A stretch of 64,000 nucleotides of DNA, taken from the NCBI GenBank assembly GCA_016718825.1, contig JADKCL010000022.1:93008-157007 (forward strand), written 5' to 3'. How positions within the stretch are numbered: position 1 is the stretch's first letter; every line of letters starts with the position of its first letter. The notes beneath the pieces are model-generated. The model was not told the origin of the DNA, ran no database searches, and saw only the letters and a program-made list of their open reading frames with translations. A program made the position numbers and the translations under genes. Source of the stretch: Bacteroidota bacterium. GTDB lineage: Bacteria > Bacteroidota > Bacteroidia > J057 > JADKCL01. Below are positions 62,536-64,000 of the stretch, in pieces.

Positions 62536-62993
62536 AGTTTCATGATGCCTCCGATCAGCGCTTCGGGGCGCGGTGGACAACCCGGAACGTAGACGTCCAC
62601 CGGAATCACACGGTCCACGCCTTTGACGACATGGTAGCCATGTTCCCAGTAGGGTCCGCCGCAGTTGGAGCAGCTGCCCATCGAAATCACGTAGCGGGGC
62701 TCCGCCATTTGTTCATAGAGGCGTCGCACGCGGTCGGCCATTTTGAATGTCACCGTCCCTGAAACGATCATCACGTCACTTTGTCTTGGGGAAGGCCGTG
62801 GAAAAACGCCCATTCGATCCAAATCATAGTGACTTGCACTTGCAGCCATCATTTCGATCGCGCAGCAAGCGAGGCCAAAGCCCATCGGCCACAAGGAGTT
62901 GAGTCGCGCCCAATTGATGAGATCGTCCAGCTTTGTGACGACCACACTTGCTTCCCCCCGTTTTGATGTCTGATAGCCCCATGATGTGCGCAA
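62478..62993 (-). CDS. nuoB: NADH-quinone oxidoreductase subunit B
   Basis: A 171-residue subunit of complex I carrying the N2 iron-sulfur cluster. The ligands are the adjacent Cys pair in GLACCAIEMM, the Cys in SMGSCSNCGGPYW and that in YVPGCPPRPEAL. The length and motifs are normal. The nuo genes normally run A-B-C-D; here a plus-strand gene lies between B and C, and no nuoA is seen upstream before another plus-strand gene. Confidence 0.95.
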   Translation of the reverse strand: MRTSWGYQTSKRGEASVVVTKLDDLINWARLNSLWPMGFGLACCAIEMMAASASHYDLDRMGVFPRPSPRQSDVMIVSGTVTFKMADRVRRLYEQMAEPRYVISMGSCSNCGGPYWEHGYHVVKGVDRVIPVDVYVPGCPPRPEALIGGIMKLQEKIRQESLGVKGKFDRA

Positions 62994-63108
62994 GTTTCAA
63001 AAAAGTCCTTCGAATGGGAATAATTGAAGAAAAATCTTTCCGCTAGCCTGTCCCTATTGATGGGATTGCGTTCCTTTGTGAAAGTTAAACCGCAAATTTC
63101 GTAAACGT

Positions 63109-63912
63109 ATGAAAAAGCACCAATCTACATTATCCATGTTTCTCTTAGTGGTTTTCACCGTGGCAGTTAATTTCGCTATTGCCCAGAAACCCATTGCTGC
63201 ACCCAAAAAGGAATTTTCCTATGAAATGGTGTCTTCAGAAGGCACGAATGCAGCAGCTGTCGTTTGGGACAGCAAACATGGTGTTTATATCACGGTCATC
63301 GCAGGAAATGCTGACTTCCCGCGGGAGGTGTTTGACGGCAACGGTGCCGACATCACCCAAACCACCGCAGACTTTGATTGGAGGGGAATGTGGTACAATC
63401 CAGCGACCGGCAAGTGCGAAGGCAACGGCGCAGGTGAAGCAGGATGGGCCACATTTGGCTTGGATGGCAGCAATAACCCCGGCGAGGTAACCGTTTTCAA
63501 GGAAGGTCAATTCCAACCTGATTTCCAATCCGTTGGGGCTTATGATTTCCAAAAGAAGCAGGTGATATTTTTGGACTTTACCGTAGACGGTTTGGCGATG
63601 TACTCCCGTAAAAATCCGAATAAGGTCAAGCGCCTCAACATTTCGTGGGACGATGTGGACTTAGGCAATATCAACAGCACCTCTGTCGGCTTCACAGGAA
63701 AAAAGGGCTACGAATACGTGATGTTGGATTTTAGCAATGGCAAACTCGAATTTTTTGACCGGGCTGGTAACCACACTGCAAGCGCTCAACTCCCGGATGA
63801 TGCACCGCTCAATGACAGCTTTGCATTTTCGGTCACCAACGATCGGGCCTTTTTGTATGACAAAGGAAGCGCGCGTTTGGTCAGCCTATCCGCTGTTCTA
63901 AGTGCGAAATAG
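63109..63912 (+). CDS. Secreted DFDWRGMW-family protein without sorting domain
   Basis: A 267-residue protein with a signal peptide (about 1-25, ending NFAIAQ). It contains FDWRGMWYNPATGKCEGNG, clearly related to the T9SS cargo at 57797-59155, and repeated beta units such as DLGNINSTSVGFTG. It has no T9SS sorting domain, so it is probably periplasmic or released. Possibly a beta-propeller-like binding protein. Function unknown. Confidence 0.8.
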   Translation: MKKHQSTLSMFLLVVFTVAVNFAIAQKPIAAPKKEFSYEMVSSEGTNAAAVVWDSKHGVYITVIAGNADFPREVFDGNGADITQTTADFDWRGMWYNPATGKCEGNGAGEAGWATFGLDGSNNPGEVTVFKEGQFQPDFQSVGAYDFQKKQVIFLDFTVDGLAMYSRKNPNKVKRLNISWDDVDLGNINSTSVGFTGKKGYEYVMLDFSNGKLEFFDRAGNHTASAQLPDDAPLNDSFAFSVTNDRAFLYDKGSARLVSLSAVLSAK

Positions 63913-63962
63913 CCTTCGCTGAACCAGACTTCCGGTTCCGACTCTGATCGATATCCCGCAAA

Positions 63963-64000
63963 ATGAAAATCAAAAACTCACTCGGCATGGTTCGTGCCGT
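63963..64000 (+). CDS. Start of a gene cut by the window edge
   Basis: An ATG at 63963 opens a frame of at least 12 codons (MKIKNSLGMVRA) that runs off the window. Too short to identify. The Lys-rich start could begin an exported protein. Confidence 0.3.
   Translation, partial: MKIKNSLGMVRA

Noticed and set aside
1..64000. tRNA, rRNA, CRISPR or insertion sequence
   Set aside because: I saw no cloverleaf, ribosomal sequence, spaced direct repeats or transposase motif; a covariance-model scan would be decisive for tRNAs.

Overview
The window looks like part of a chromosome from a Bacteroidota bacterium, most likely in or near the Saprospiria/Chitinophagia. The evidence is several large secreted proteins with type IX secretion (T9SS) type A C-terminal sorting domains, a SusC-like TonB-dependent receptor with a carboxypeptidase-regulatory-like N-terminus, an RDD/SpoIIM/DUF4129/DUF4350/MoxR/DUF58 membrane cluster, a GIN-domain protein, and TAnnTTTG promoter boxes a few bases upstream of start codons with few Shine-Dalgarno sequences. 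I recognise no rRNA, tRNA, insertion sequence, prophage or CRISPR array. No T9SS machinery genes are present.

Layout. 1-5.9 kb: a T9SS cargo protein, an ECF sigma factor with its anti-sigma/TPR partner, a Nal1-like serine protease and a PhoD-type phosphatase. 6-13 kb: a cargo protein, two small membrane proteins, an MBOAT/SGNH acylation pair and a GT4 glycosyltransferase. 13-20.6 kb: a TonB receptor, aroB-aroA, an ECF sigma factor, and a MerR regulator with a B12-binding-like domain; matching inverted repeats lie near three of these genes. 20.6-27.6 kb: the RDD / SpoIIM / DUF4129 / DUF4350 / MoxR / DUF58 cluster, with moxR broken by a one-base frameshift. 27.6-29.5 kb: an OLD-type ATPase plus a DUF4435 Toprim protein, the gene pair that defines PARIS-like anti-phage systems. 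29.5-39.6 kb: GIN protein, AraC regulator, GNAT, LuxE-like acyl-protein synthetase, bestrophin, O-antigen-ligase-like protein, NAD synthetase and an AhpD-like protein. 39.6-45.5 kb: two adjacent paralogous giant T9SS adhesins. 45.6-52 kb: FKBP lipoprotein, a secreted protein fused to an NTF2-like domain, a DsbA-like oxidoreductase, a second PhoD phosphatase and feoAB. 52-56.3 kb: a five-gene export operon (four lipoproteins around a Tat-exported DUF1501 protein). 56.4-64 kb: NDH-2, then nuoD, nuoC and nuoB, interleaved with secreted proteins on the opposite strand.

The most interesting signals are the compact PARIS-like pair; the shared AAAATTGTTTA-type dyads suggesting a regulon controlled by the MerR protein; a DtxR-like palindrome upstream of feoAB; a nested terminator-like hairpin touching the first sigma gene; and several genes where a one-base change would restore the expected protein (moxR, feoA, possibly the secreted protein overlapping nuoB). 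The last group could be sequence errors or real decay; reads are needed to tell.
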